NCBI GenBank assembly: GCA_023419315.1
Contig: JAEZYE010000036.1
Coordinates: 1 to 64,000, forward strand
Reading direction: 5' to 3'
DNA length: 64,000 nucleotides
Origin: Pseudomonadota bacterium
GTDB lineage: Bacteria > Pseudomonadota > Gammaproteobacteria > Xanthomonadales > Xanthomonadaceae
A program made the position numbers and the translations under genes. Position 1 is the stretch's first letter. The number at the start of each line of letters is the position of its first letter. This document shows, one piece after another, positions 1-8,523 of the stretch. The notes beneath the pieces were generated by a model that searched no databases, was not told where the DNA came from, and worked only from the letters and a program-made list of their open reading frames with translations.

Positions 1-1
1 G

Positions 2-121
2 GCCAGGAGCGATGTGTTCGATTACATCGAGCGGTTCCACAATCCGCTCATCCAGCGAAGGCTCGACGCCAAGGATCAGGCCTTTAGACTCTTAACCCAA
101 CAGTCCGTGGAGACGGGGTAG
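2..121 (+). pseudogene. 3' end of IS3-family transposase (OrfB), truncated
   Basis: The reading frame is open from the window edge to TAG at 119-121. It translates to about 39 residues beginning RSDVFDYIERFHNP, the conserved tail of the IS3-family DDE integrase just past the catalytic Glu. The rest of the transposase lies outside the window, if it exists. After FHNP the usual RRHS-type segment is replaced by an unusual IQRRLDAKDQAF tail. The fragment abuts a gene whose frame runs upstream into this region without an ATG, so an IS3 element appears to have inserted into or recombined with that gene. I could not assign the terminal inverted repeat with certainty. Confidence 0.7.
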
Positions 122-167
122 AACCCAGGGCGACTACGAGGTCACGGAATATGCCTTCGAACGCATC

Positions 168-1622
168 ATGCTGATCAATGCCACCTATTGCGCGGCGAAG
201 GACGGCACCTTCGTCGGAAGCAATCCCTTCTTCGAGATGCCGGGGACCACCGACGGCTTCATCAATACTACGCTAGAGCTGCTGCGGCAAACGATGCAAA
301 CCGCACTGGCAAAGGGAGACGAGCGACTTGCGGAAAGCACGCTACGTGCTATTGGGGGGCTCTATGGTGTGTATCTGAAAATCGAGTATCCGAGGCGCGA
401 CCGAAGCAAACACCACGCATTACTTGCGGCCGGCTACATGGGATCGGCCGTCGAATCCGTCATTCCGCACAACATGCCTGACCTCATGATGGAAGGCATC
501 AGACTGATGGGCCGCGCGTCAAGACTCGCACTGGACCATACCGGCCCGACCGAGATCATCGGAATGACCGAAAAGATCGCCACCATTTCCTACGTCGGCG
601 TGCTCAGGACAAATCATCAACCCGTAACGCTGACCGCATTCGAGCAGCTTGCCGACATCACCTATGACCTTCTTGCAAAAGGAAAGCACGATATCCGTTA
701 CCCGATCCGCCAACTGCGTTCGGCCGTGACCGAAGCAGCGAAGTGGTTTCTCGAGACACCTGACACGTCGCTCAGCTCCCTGCACCGTCGTACACTCGGC
801 CCATACTTTTCTAGCACTAGTGGTTCTTCACTTCGGGGAAAGCTCGAATCGCTGGTCAACCAGCTACTGGAAGCGCCCGCAGACGATGCACGCGCCGGCG
901 AGATTATCGACAACATCGAGACTTGGGCGGACCAGATCTTCGTTCCGCAGAAGGAACTTCTCCTTCTCGCTGTGCAGAAGAAATCCTCTTTTGCCTTTGA
1001 TGTATTTTCTTGGGCTATTGGGGTATCCGAGCTGCTGAATGCTCTATCGAATGCGCCCGCCTGTAAGCGCCTGAAGGACAACCTGAGAAAGCACGCCATC
1101 TGGCTTGTTTCTACGCTGTCGTGGCTTCCGGACGACAGGGAATCAGTGAATTTTGCCGAGAATTACTCCCTCACCGAGAACCTTTTCGAGGCGGCCTCGG
1201 ATGGACAACAGCGGGACTGCCTAGAGTTCTACGAAAGCTGCAAGCGGCTCTTGATGGCTTGGGCGAAGAAGGGCGGAAGACACGAAACCGGCCGGGGAAT
1301 TCTGGAAACCGCAGTCAACGGACTGGTCGCCCTTGCGATCAACGAGGGAACCCCTGCTGCAGCGACTGCGTTGAAGACTCAGTTCCGCGAAATGCTCGCC
1401 AGCGACGGAGCGCCTCCGCTAGAACTGCGAACCCGGGCCGCGGCCAGATTGGCTAGAAGCGCCAACGAGTTTCGGCACCCTGGCGCTGTCCATTCTCGAA
1501 TAGACAACGCGCTTGCACAGCTCGATCAGGCCGCAGTACGCAAGCTGATACGCGAGATGGCAGAAATCCTCGCTCCCCATCCACCGGCGCAACCACAGCC
1601 TGGTACCGACGATCCGGAGTAG
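168..1622 (+). CDS. Hypothetical protein, probably 5'-truncated by an IS element
   Basis: The protein is 484 aa from the first ATG and I do not recognise it. It is mostly alpha-helical, with no convincing signal peptide or clear membrane segment, and has a Pro/Gln-rich acidic tail. The frame is open upstream to a stop at 93-95 and reads GDYEVTEYAFERIM into this ATG. That looks like genuine protein sequence, not untranslated leader, and no good Shine-Dalgarno site precedes the ATG. Together with the IS3 tail ending at 121, this suggests the N-terminal part of a longer protein has been lost. Base composition looks lower in GC than the flanking genes, consistent with acquired DNA. Whether it is expressed is unknown. 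Confidence 0.55.
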   Translation: MLINATYCAAKDGTFVGSNPFFEMPGTTDGFINTTLELLRQTMQTALAKGDERLAESTLRAIGGLYGVYLKIEYPRRDRSKHHALLAAGYMGSAVESVIPHNMPDLMMEGIRLMGRASRLALDHTGPTEIIGMTEKIATISYVGVLRTNHQPVTLTAFEQLADITYDLLAKGKHDIRYPIRQLRSAVTEAAKWFLETPDTSLSSLHRRTLGPYFSSTSGSSLRGKLESLVNQLLEAPADDARAGEIIDNIETWADQIFVPQKELLLLAVQKKSSFAFDVFSWAIGVSELLNALSNAPACKRLKDNLRKHAIWLVSTLSWLPDDRESVNFAENYSLTENLFEAASDGQQRDCLEFYESCKRLLMAWAKKGGRHETGRGILETAVNGLVALAINEGTPAAATALKTQFREMLASDGAPPLELRTRAAARLARSANEFRHPGAVHSRIDNALAQLDQAAVRKLIREMAEILAPHPPAQPQPGTDDPE

Positions 1623-1867
1623 TTGCCTCTACGAAAGAACCCCGCGGTTGCGGGCGGGGCGCCGGAGGGTAATCCACCCCACCCGCACCGCTCCAGAAAT
1701 AGCCGCACCACTAAACAGACGCGCAGGAATGTCGGCGTGGCAGCATTCATGCCGCTGTTCGTCCTCCACTCACTCGCCTGACCCAGATTCCAAATGCGGT
1801 GCGACCTCCGCTCACGCTGCTTTGACCACCGCCGGAAGAGACTCGGGGTATCGAAGTGGAGTCCGCC

Positions 1868-2047
1868 ATGAGCGAGAACAAGAAGCCCGAAGCCAAGGAA
1901 CATCCGAATGCGTTCGAGCAGCCGCGCAGGCCGGCGGGTCCGGCTGAGCCGGGCGAGAATCGGGGCAAGCGGAACAATGACGAGCGCAATGATCCCGCGG
2001 CGGAGGATGGCGCCAACGAGGGACAGCCTCGGCATCACTTGCGTTAA
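1868..2047 (+). CDS. Small hydrophilic protein of unknown function (59 aa)
   Basis: ATG at 1868 follows GTGGAG seven bases upstream, a usable ribosome binding site. The product is highly charged and rich in Pro, Glu, Asn and Arg, with no hydrophobic segment, so it is probably disordered and cytoplasmic. It stands alone between the truncated gene and the convergent cydB. Codon use is ordinary for this genome, but high-GC DNA yields many chance frames of this size, so the call is tentative. The flanking gaps 1623-1867 and 2048-2168 show nothing else that I can support. Confidence 0.4.
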   Translation: MSENKKPEAKEHPNAFEQPRRPAGPAEPGENRGKRNNDERNDPAAEDGANEGQPRHHLR

Positions 2048-2168
2048 CGCTGGCATCAGCGACGCGGTGCGGCGCGCGGACTTCGGCTTGCCGGTTTGTC
2101 CGTCGTGATGCCGCGTCACCTCGATGCACTCCGCGTGCATTGCGAATCGTCCGATCAGCCGCGCGCAT

Positions 2169-3170
2169 TCAATGCGTGTATCCCTGCCCCGCCCGCACCT
2201 TGCCGGCGAATACGCGGTACGACCACGCCGTATAGCCGAGGATGATCGGCAGCAAGGCGATGACACCGACCAGCAGGAAGCGTTGCGAGCTGGCGCTGGA
2301 GGCGGCCTCCCACAGGGTCAGATGCGGCGGCGCGAGGTAGGGCCAGATGCCGATCACCAGGCCGACGAACGCGAGCAGGAACAGCAGCAACGCAAGGAGG
2401 AACGGGCGCGCGTGCCGGTGCGGATGAAGGGCGACCCGCCACAACGCGATGGCAGTGATCAGGGCGGCGATGGGCACCGGCGACAGCCACCAGAAATTTC
2501 CGTCTTCGAACCAGCGCGCCATGATGCGCGAGCTGAGAAACGGCAACCACGCGCTGACCAGCCCCATGCACGCGGCCGTGCCGGCGACCAGCGGCCGCAA
2601 TGATCGGCGTGCGAGCTGCTGCGTGCCCTCTTCCGTTTTCAGTACCAACCATGCGCTGCCAAGCAGGGCGTAGCCGATGATCAAAGCGACGCCTGTCAGC
2701 ATCGAGAACGGACTGAACCAGCCCCAGCCGTTTCCTCCCGGCGTCGACGCGCTGCCTTCCACCACCGCGCCGAGGATCACGCCCTGCCAGAACGCCACGC
2801 AGATCGACGCCAGCGCGAATCCCCAGCCCCACAGCCGCTTGCTGCGGTTGGCCTTGAAGCGGAACTCGAACGCGACGCCACGGAAGACCAGTGCGATCAG
2901 CATCAACAGCACCGGCAGGTACAGCGATGACAGGATCAGCGCATAGGCCGCGGGGAATGCGGCCATCAGGCTGACGCCGCCGAGCACCAGCCAGGTTTCG
3001 TTGCCGTCCCAGATGGGCGCGGCGGTGTTCATCATCAGATCGCGCTGATCTTCGCTGTCCGCAAAGGGCGCGAGGATGCCGAGCCCGAGCACGAATCCGT
3101 CGAGCACCACGTACATCAGGATCGCGAACCCGAGGATGCCGAACCACACGACAGGCAGGCCGATGTCCAT
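2169..3170 (-). CDS. cydB: Cytochrome bd-type quinol oxidase subunit II (CydB/CioB)
   Basis: This is the 333-aa integral membrane partner of CydA in a haem-copper-independent terminal oxidase that reduces O2 with quinol electrons. The start MDIGLPVVWFGILGF and the early VLDGFVLGLGIL stretch are typical of CydB, as are the many hydrophobic helices. The length matches the cyanide-insensitive (CioB) group. The start is set by a TGATG overlap with the cydA stop, so the two are translationally coupled. An open frame extends upstream of this ATG, but it lies inside cydA. No CydX-like micro-ORF follows, and cydDC is absent from the window. The neighbouring nitrite reductase island suggests the oxidase serves microaerobic respiration. 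Confidence 0.92.
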   Translation of the reverse strand: MDIGLPVVWFGILGFAILMYVVLDGFVLGLGILAPFADSEDQRDLMMNTAAPIWDGNETWLVLGGVSLMAAFPAAYALILSSLYLPVLLMLIALVFRGVAFEFRFKANRSKRLWGWGFALASICVAFWQGVILGAVVEGSASTPGGNGWGWFSPFSMLTGVALIIGYALLGSAWLVLKTEEGTQQLARRSLRPLVAGTAACMGLVSAWLPFLSSRIMARWFEDGNFWWLSPVPIAALITAIALWRVALHPHRHARPFLLALLLFLLAFVGLVIGIWPYLAPPHLTLWEAASSASSQRFLLVGVIALLPIILGYTAWSYRVFAGKVRAGQGYTH

Positions 3171-4564
3171 CAGGGCTCCAGTGTCCGGTCGGCGGCGGAG
3201 ATCGGGCGCGCCGGGGTGCGTTCGCCGTCTTCGACGTGCGGCGCGGGCTCGAATGGCAGCGGTCCGCGACGCACCATCTTGACCATGTAGGTCATGCCGA
3301 ATCCGAATACGACCGCGTAGGCCAGCACGTAAATCGTCAGCGATATCGCCACGTTGAGCGCACTCGTCGCGCTGACGGCATCGGCGGTGCGCAGCCAGCC
3401 GTAGATGACGTAGGGTTGCCGGCCCAGTTCGGTGACGTGCCAGCCAGCGAGCATCGCGATGAATCCGGTAGGCAGCATCCACGTCCAGGCGCGTTGCAGG
3501 CCGCGCGCGGACTCCAGACCGCCGCGCCACAGGCGCCACAATGAAGCCAGTGCGAGCAGCAGCATCAGCACGCCGATGCCGATCATGATGCGGAACGCCC
3601 AGAACACGGCCGCGACCGGGGGACGTTCATCGGCGGGAACGGTCTTCAGTCCCTGCGTCTGTTCGTCCCATGTATGCGTGAGGATCAGGCTGCCCGCGCG
3701 CGGGATTTCCAGCACATAGCGGTTGCGTTCCGTCGCGGCGTCGGGCCAGCCGAACAGCACCAGCGGCTGCCCTTCGCGTTCCGGGTCGGCTTCCCAATGG
3801 CCTTCCATCGCAGCGACCTTGATCGGCTGATGCTCCAGCGTGTTGAGCCCGTGCAGATCACCGACCACCACCTGCGCAGGCACGGCGATGCACGCGAAGA
3901 CGATCGCCAGCCGCCACATGCGCAGGCCGGCTTCGACATGTTCGCGCCTGCGCAGATACCACGCACCGACGCCGCCGATCACGAAGCAGGTCGTGATGAA
4001 TGCAGCGAGCGTCATGTGCACCAGTCGGTACGGGAACGACGGGTTGAACACGATCGCCCACCAGTCCTTCGGCAGGAACAGGCCATCGCGCAGTTCGAAG
4101 CCCTGTGGCGTATGCAGCCAGGAATTGGCGGAGAGGATCCAGAACGTCGAGAACAGCGTGCCCAGCGCCACCATTACCGTAGCGAGGAAATGCACGCCCT
4201 GCGGCACGCGACCCCAGCCGAACAGCATCACGCCGAGGAAGCTGGCTTCCAGGAAGAACGCTGTCAGCACTTCATAGCCGAGCAACGGCCCGAGGATGCC
4301 GCCCGCACTGACGCTGAGCACCGACCAGTTGGTGCCGAGCTGGAAGCTCATCACGATGCCGCTGACCACGCCCATGCCGAACGAGACCGCGAAGATCTTC
4401 ATCCAGAAGAAATAGATATCGCGCCAGATCGGGTTGTGCGTGCGCAGCCAGCGGAATTCCACGAACGCAAGCCAGCTCGCCAGCCCCACGGTGAACGCGG
4501 GGAACAGCACATGGAAGCTGATGACGAAAGCGAACTGCAGACGCGCGAGGATCAAGGCATCCAT
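3170..4564 (-). CDS. cydA: Cytochrome bd-type quinol oxidase subunit I (CydA/CioA)
   Basis: This is the haem-carrying subunit (464 aa) of bd oxidase. It begins MDALILARLQFAFVISFHVLFPA; the His in ISFH is the expected haem ligand near residue 19. The later GRQPYVIYG motif corresponds to the GRQPW signature of the family. The short Q-loop and total length point to the cyanide-insensitive branch instead of the long-loop E. coli CydA. I chose ATG at 4564 because GAGG lies eight bases upstream and family members start here. An in-frame extension to 4603 adds residues unlike the family. It forms a two-gene operon with cydB. I saw no FNR box upstream. Confidence 0.93.
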   Translation of the reverse strand: MDALILARLQFAFVISFHVLFPAFTVGLASWLAFVEFRWLRTHNPIWRDIYFFWMKIFAVSFGMGVVSGIVMSFQLGTNWSVLSVSAGGILGPLLGYEVLTAFFLEASFLGVMLFGWGRVPQGVHFLATVMVALGTLFSTFWILSANSWLHTPQGFELRDGLFLPKDWWAIVFNPSFPYRLVHMTLAAFITTCFVIGGVGAWYLRRREHVEAGLRMWRLAIVFACIAVPAQVVVGDLHGLNTLEHQPIKVAAMEGHWEADPEREGQPLVLFGWPDAATERNRYVLEIPRAGSLILTHTWDEQTQGLKTVPADERPPVAAVFWAFRIMIGIGVLMLLLALASLWRLWRGGLESARGLQRAWTWMLPTGFIAMLAGWHVTELGRQPYVIYGWLRTADAVSATSALNVAISLTIYVLAYAVVFGFGMTYMVKMVRRGPLPFEPAPHVEDGERTPARPISAADRTLEP

Positions 4565-4928
4565 GCGCGAAACCTCATGCGGGCGGATGGAATCTGCCCC
4601 CATGCTTGGTCGCGCGCAGGTAAGGCCGCGTGAAGGCAGCCAACCCGCGCACCCGGCAATACCGTGCTCGTCAACGAAAAATGACGTGCCTCAATACGAA
4701 CGCGACCGCGCTCAGCCGAGGCCATACAGCGCACGCGCGATCAGGGAATGCGGCGGCTCGATGGCTGGACAGGTCATCGCATGATGCGCTTCCATTTCCC
4801 GCCGAAGATGTTCGCAACGCGATGTGCTTCGGGTGAAGGCACTGTGCTTCACCGGCGATCGATTGGTCGTCCATGAAAAAAGCCCTTCTTTCGAAGGGCT
4901 TTCTGCTCTTGCACCGCGACCACGATGC
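4565..4928. other. Intergenic region upstream of cydA
   Basis: This 364-bp stretch between cydA and the porin gene carries the cydA leader on the left and the porin terminator (4875-4902) on the right. An imperfect hairpin with arms GTGAAG/CTTCAC lies at about 4832-4853. Short open frames here have no ribosome binding site or recognisable product. I found no convincing FNR/ANR site and no clear -35/-10 pair for cydA, although its promoter must lie here. Confidence 0.5.
4875..4902 (-). terminator. Rho-independent terminator of the copper receptor-porin operon
   Basis: A perfect 10-bp inverted repeat AAAGCCCTTC/GAAGGGCTTT with loop TTTC lies at 4879-4902. It is followed on the minus strand by a short T run (4880-4875). 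It sits 27 bases past the stop codon of the porin gene and is oriented to end its transcript. Confidence 0.85.
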
Positions 4929-6167
4929 TCAGTAGCGGTAGTCCAGCTGCAACCACAATTTGTCGGTATCGACCGTGCGCCGCTCGTCGCGGCTGCGGTA
5001 GCGCGCCACCTTGATCAGTGCGTCGAGTCCTTTGACGCCGGGAACCGCATGCCCCCACGACAGGTTGAGTTCACGACCGAGACGCGCGTGATTGCGGTCG
5101 TCGTGGAAGTCATGGAACCAGGCCTGCCATTGGCCGCCCGCATTCGCGGTCACGCCGACATAGCGATCGCGCAGGCCATCGGCCGGCGTGGTCAGGAAAA
5201 CATCGGCCCAGCCCTGGAAGGCATGCTTGGTCGCCAGCGGTGTCTGGAACGCGCGATTGCCCGCGCCGCTGCCCGCACCGAGACGTTCCTGCCCGACTTT
5301 CGCCTGGACCTGCTTGTACGTGTAGCCCAGTTCCAGCAGCGAATAGCGGCTGTCGAGCTGCCACGGATTGTCGTCCCAGTCGCGCTGGCGCGCGTATTCT
5401 GCCGCGTAGCTGAAGCCCTTGGCCTGGCCCGACGCACGCAGGCCGGTGGTCCGGCTCGACAGCGTGCCGAGCGGTGCGCCGGCAGCAACCGCGATGTTGT
5501 GCAGGCCCAGCCGGTATTCGTATCCGGTGAGCACCAGCGCGGGTGACAGCTTCAGTTGCGCGTGCAGTAGATGGCTGCGTCCTTCGATGTTGCCCGCCGT
5601 GGTCGTGCTGGCGGGAGTCGGCGCATCGGGCCCGAACACGGTGTTGATGTTGTCGATGTAAGCGTAATCGAGAGCGAAGCGATCAAGCGGCGTCCACTGC
5701 AGCCAGCCGCCATCGTAGGTCTGTTCGTTCTGGCGCCACGCAGAACCGCCGACGAATCGCTGGTTGTCGAACACGAGGCGCTGGCGTCCACCCTGCACGC
5801 TGACGCGCTTGCTTGCATAGCGCAGCAGCGCCTGATTGATTTCCGCGCCTTCCGGATCGCCGATCACGCTGTAGCCGGTCGCACCGTTGCGGGTGTCGTT
5901 GTAGTGCGACGCACCCAGGCGCGCGGTGTAGTCGGCTTCGGCGAAGGCGCTGAAGCCATGCCACGTCGCCGTTCGATAGCCCAGCCGCAGGCGCAGCGTG
6001 TCGGCATTCGCGTTGCGGAGCGCGTTGTCCTGATCGACCGATTCATGACGGTAGCGCGCACCGAAACTCAGCGTGCCTTGCGTGGTGGATTCCGGCGTGG
6101 CCGCCTGCGCGGCCATCGCGGTCAGCAGGCAGGCCAGCAGCGACCCGCCACGGACAAACGTTTTCAT
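4929..6167 (-). CDS. Alginate-export-type outer membrane beta-barrel porin
   Basis: This 412-aa exported protein has a Sec signal peptide (about residues 1-22, ending AAQA). It continues with alternating amphipathic strands, GARYRHE- and LRLRLGYRT-like segments, and a C-terminal aromatic LDYRY, all marks of an outer membrane barrel. The pattern resembles the alginate-export (AlgE-like) porin family. The substrate cannot be read from sequence. It starts 42 bases downstream of the copper receptor gene with AAGGGGG before the ATG, so the two are probably co-transcribed. A role in diffusion of copper or another small solute is inference only. Confidence 0.75.
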   Translation of the reverse strand: MKTFVRGGSLLACLLTAMAAQAATPESTTQGTLSFGARYRHESVDQDNALRNANADTLRLRLGYRTATWHGFSAFAEADYTARLGASHYNDTRNGATGYSVIGDPEGAEINQALLRYASKRVSVQGGRQRLVFDNQRFVGGSAWRQNEQTYDGGWLQWTPLDRFALDYAYIDNINTVFGPDAPTPASTTTAGNIEGRSHLLHAQLKLSPALVLTGYEYRLGLHNIAVAAGAPLGTLSSRTTGLRASGQAKGFSYAAEYARQRDWDDNPWQLDSRYSLLELGYTYKQVQAKVGQERLGAGSGAGNRAFQTPLATKHAFQGWADVFLTTPADGLRDRYVGVTANAGGQWQAWFHDFHDDRNHARLGRELNLSWGHAVPGVKGLDALIKVARYRSRDERRTVDTDKLWLQLDYRY

Positions 6168-6209
6168 GCATTCCCCCTTGGTTGTTGCAATGGAACCGGT
6201 TGCGAAGAA

Positions 6210-8306
6210 TCAGTAGGTGAAGTTGAGCTTCAGCCAGGCCGTGCGGCCGGGTTCGTTGATGCGGACCGGATCGGCCGGGTAGCCGAATGCGCTGTTGCCG
6301 GCCAGGTTGAGGTGCTCGCTGTAGGCACGGTCGAACAGGTTGTCGATGCCGGCGGTGATCTGCAGGCGCTCGTCGATGCGGTAGCCGGTGTTGAGCGAGA
6401 AGATGGCGAAACCGGACGACGGACCGAGATCCCGGCCCACCACATTGCCCTGCCCCGTATTGACGCGGCCCTGGTCATCGACGACGCGCAGCAGCGCACC
6501 GGCGCTCCAGCGTTCGCCCTGCCACGCAGCGCTGAAACGCGCTTCCAGCGGCGGCATCTGCGGCAACGGCTTGTTGCTGTCGCGCACCTCGCCCCACGAA
6601 TACGCGACCACGCCGCCGAGTTTCCAGCCGTCGGCCGGACGCCATTCCACGCCGGCCTCACCGCCGCGGATATCGGCATCGACATTGTTCGCACGCGTCG
6701 TCATGCCCATCATGCCGCCGGCCATGTAGTCGAACGCGATGTAGTCCTGCATGCGACCGATGTAGGCCGACGCCCACGCGTCGATGTTCTTGCCGCGGAA
6801 CTGCATGCCGATGTCCAGCTGCGTGGTGCGCTCGGGCTGCACCGCGGCGAAGGCGTTGACCGCACCGACCGGGCCGCGCGTGGCGGAGAACAGCTCCCAG
6901 TAGTCGGGCATGCGTTCGGTATGGCCGAGGCCGACATACGCGCCGAGCTTGCCGTCCATGTTGTATTCGTAGCGCGCGAACGCACTCGGCAGTGTTTCGC
7001 GGCGGGTCACGCCGGCCGTGGGGTTCGGCATCGGCATCATGCCGCTGGTCATCGTGCGCACGTCTTCGGCTTCGGCGCGATCCACACGCACGCCGCTCAT
7101 CACGTGGTGCTTGCCGGTCAGGTGCCAGTGCGATTCGGCGAACACGCCGACGTTGCCGAACTTCGCATCGACCGTCCACGGCCGCGCGAGATACGCGCTA
7201 CGTCCCATCGCGCTGCGCTGGCTGTGGCGGCTGCGGCGCACGTCGAAGCCGGCGGTGATTTCCCATCTGTCGTCCTGCCAGGTGCCGGCGACACGCCCAC
7301 CGCGCGTCACGTGGCGCACGTTGCTGGCCATCGGCATCGGCATGCTGCTCATCGGATCCGGATCACGCAGCGTGTAGTTGTCCATCACGTGGTTGACATC
7401 GTTGTGATAGACGTTGGCGACGATGGCGTCGAACACGCCGCCCATGTGCTTCTTCTCGAAACGCAGGCCGACGCTGTCGCGCTTGAACTGGCTGCCGTCC
7501 ATGCCGCGACCGGCATAGCGCGCCCACGCATCGCCGGTGCCGGCGGAGAGCTCCAGCACGGTGTCTTCGTCGGGGGTCCAGCCGAGCGCGGGATCCGCGT
7601 TCCACTTGTACCAGGCGCTCGGAACGACGTCGCCGTTGCCATCCTTGTAATCATCGGCTTCGGATCGGTTTGCCGACACGCGCGCATAGCCCTTCGGCGT
7701 TCCCGCGGTCACGTCGAGCACTTGATCGTTGCGGTTGTTGCCACCGGCCAGCGCACTTGCATTGATGCGCACGCCGGGACGATCGAAGTACGGAATCTCG
7801 CGTTCGAAACGCACCGTGCCGGCGGATGCGCCACCGCCCCACAACACGCTCTGCGGTCCCTTGATCACGACCAGGCGATCGTAGGTTTCCGGCGAGATGT
7901 AGGACATCGCGTTGTCCATGCGCGAGGGGCACGCACCGCTCATCGCGCCGTCGTTGGTCAGCAGGTTCAAGCGCGAGCCGAACATGCCGCGCAACACCGG
8001 ATCACCGTTGGTGCCGCCACTGCGCACCAGCGAGAAACCGGGAATCGTCTTCAGATAATCCGCGCCGTCGCTTGCGGGCACCGGCTGGCGCGGCAGCTTC
8101 GGATCGGTCACGAAGGTGTTGGACTGGCTCGGCGCGACGCCGACCACCACCACGCCTTGCATGTCATCCACCTGCGCATCGGCGGGGACCGCATGCGCTG
8201 CGTGTGCTGCATGCGCGGAATGATCCTGATCGTCAGGCGCGGCGACGGCGTACATCGGTGCGGCGAGCGCGAGTGCGAGTGCGGCTGCGAGCGGTTGTCT
8301 TCCCAT
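6210..8306 (-). CDS. oprC: TonB-dependent copper receptor (OprC/NosA family)
   Basis: This 698-aa outer membrane receptor imports copper with TonB energy. A signal peptide (about 1-22) is followed by a His-rich segment (29-39), the plug domain (about 50-170, with VLRGMFGSRLNLL) and a 22-strand barrel ending in LKLNFTY. Residues matching the OprC copper site are visible: CPSRM (C126, M130; the CxxxM pair) and HVM (H306, M308). Additional Met-rich loops occur (DPMSSMPMPM, TSGMMPMPN). AGGAG nine bases before ATG supports the start. It is divergent from nirK and probably supplies copper for NirK and the azurins. The symbol reflects family resemblance. Confidence 0.92.
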   Translation of the reverse strand: MGRQPLAAALALALAAPMYAVAAPDDQDHSAHAAHAAHAVPADAQVDDMQGVVVVGVAPSQSNTFVTDPKLPRQPVPASDGADYLKTIPGFSLVRSGGTNGDPVLRGMFGSRLNLLTNDGAMSGACPSRMDNAMSYISPETYDRLVVIKGPQSVLWGGGASAGTVRFEREIPYFDRPGVRINASALAGGNNRNDQVLDVTAGTPKGYARVSANRSEADDYKDGNGDVVPSAWYKWNADPALGWTPDEDTVLELSAGTGDAWARYAGRGMDGSQFKRDSVGLRFEKKHMGGVFDAIVANVYHNDVNHVMDNYTLRDPDPMSSMPMPMASNVRHVTRGGRVAGTWQDDRWEITAGFDVRRSRHSQRSAMGRSAYLARPWTVDAKFGNVGVFAESHWHLTGKHHVMSGVRVDRAEAEDVRTMTSGMMPMPNPTAGVTRRETLPSAFARYEYNMDGKLGAYVGLGHTERMPDYWELFSATRGPVGAVNAFAAVQPERTTQLDIGMQFRGKNIDAWASAYIGRMQDYIAFDYMAGGMMGMTTRANNVDADIRGGEAGVEWRPADGWKLGGVVAYSWGEVRDSNKPLPQMPPLEARFSAAWQGERWSAGALLRVVDDQGRVNTGQGNVVGRDLGPSSGFAIFSLNTGYRIDERLQITAGIDNLFDRAYSEHLNLAGNSAFGYPADPVRINEPGRTAWLKLNFTY

Positions 8307-8390
8307 TTCTGCGGTCTCCTGTGAGTGCGCTCATTTTCGAAGCGCTACACGTGATCCGCCTGCGGCAGGTTGTCGCACACGATGTCGCAC

Positions 8391-8404
8391 TTGACGCGGA
8401 TCAA
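8391..8404. promoter_or_regulatory. FNR/ANR-like box, distal site in the oprC-nirK intergenic region
   Basis: TTGAC-GCGG-ATCAA matches the FNR consensus TTGAT-N4-ATCAA at 9 of 10 fixed positions. It lies 49 bp upstream of the perfect box before nirK, at about -90.5 relative to the inferred nirK start. On the minus strand no TANNNT element lies at class II distance for oprC. An auxiliary site for nirK, or a repressor or class I site for oprC, are the options. Confidence 0.6.
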
Positions 8405-8439
8405 GCGCGCTGCACTTTGGGCCGATTCGGGGGCGTCAA

Positions 8440-8453
8440 TTGATTTGGATCAA
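8440..8453 (+). promoter_or_regulatory. FNR/ANR box of the nirK promoter
   Basis: TTGAT-TTGG-ATCAA is a perfect consensus half-site pair. A -10 element TACCTT lies at 8477-8482. This places the box centre at about -41.5 from a transcription start near 8488, the class II activator geometry. It predicts induction of nirK under low oxygen. Confidence 0.85.
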
Positions 8454-8523
8454 CGATGGGGCGCGCGCTGCGGACCTACCTTGGACCCATCGGCCCAAGG
8501 CCACTTACGAAGGAAACCGCGTC

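Noticed and set aside
3171..3539. N-terminal extension of cydB into the cydA gene
   Set aside because: The family start MDIGLPVVW and the TGATG junction mark the true start; the extension is basic and out of frame with cydA.
4565..4928. Possible FNR control of cydAB
   Set aside because: No TTGAT-N4-ATCAA-like sequence was found upstream of cydA on either strand.
5571..8324. Very long plus-strand open frame (917 codons) opposite the copper receptor and porin
   Set aside because: It is the antisense frame of genuine membrane protein genes in high-GC DNA. The product is rich in Arg, Ala and His, without motifs or ribosome site.
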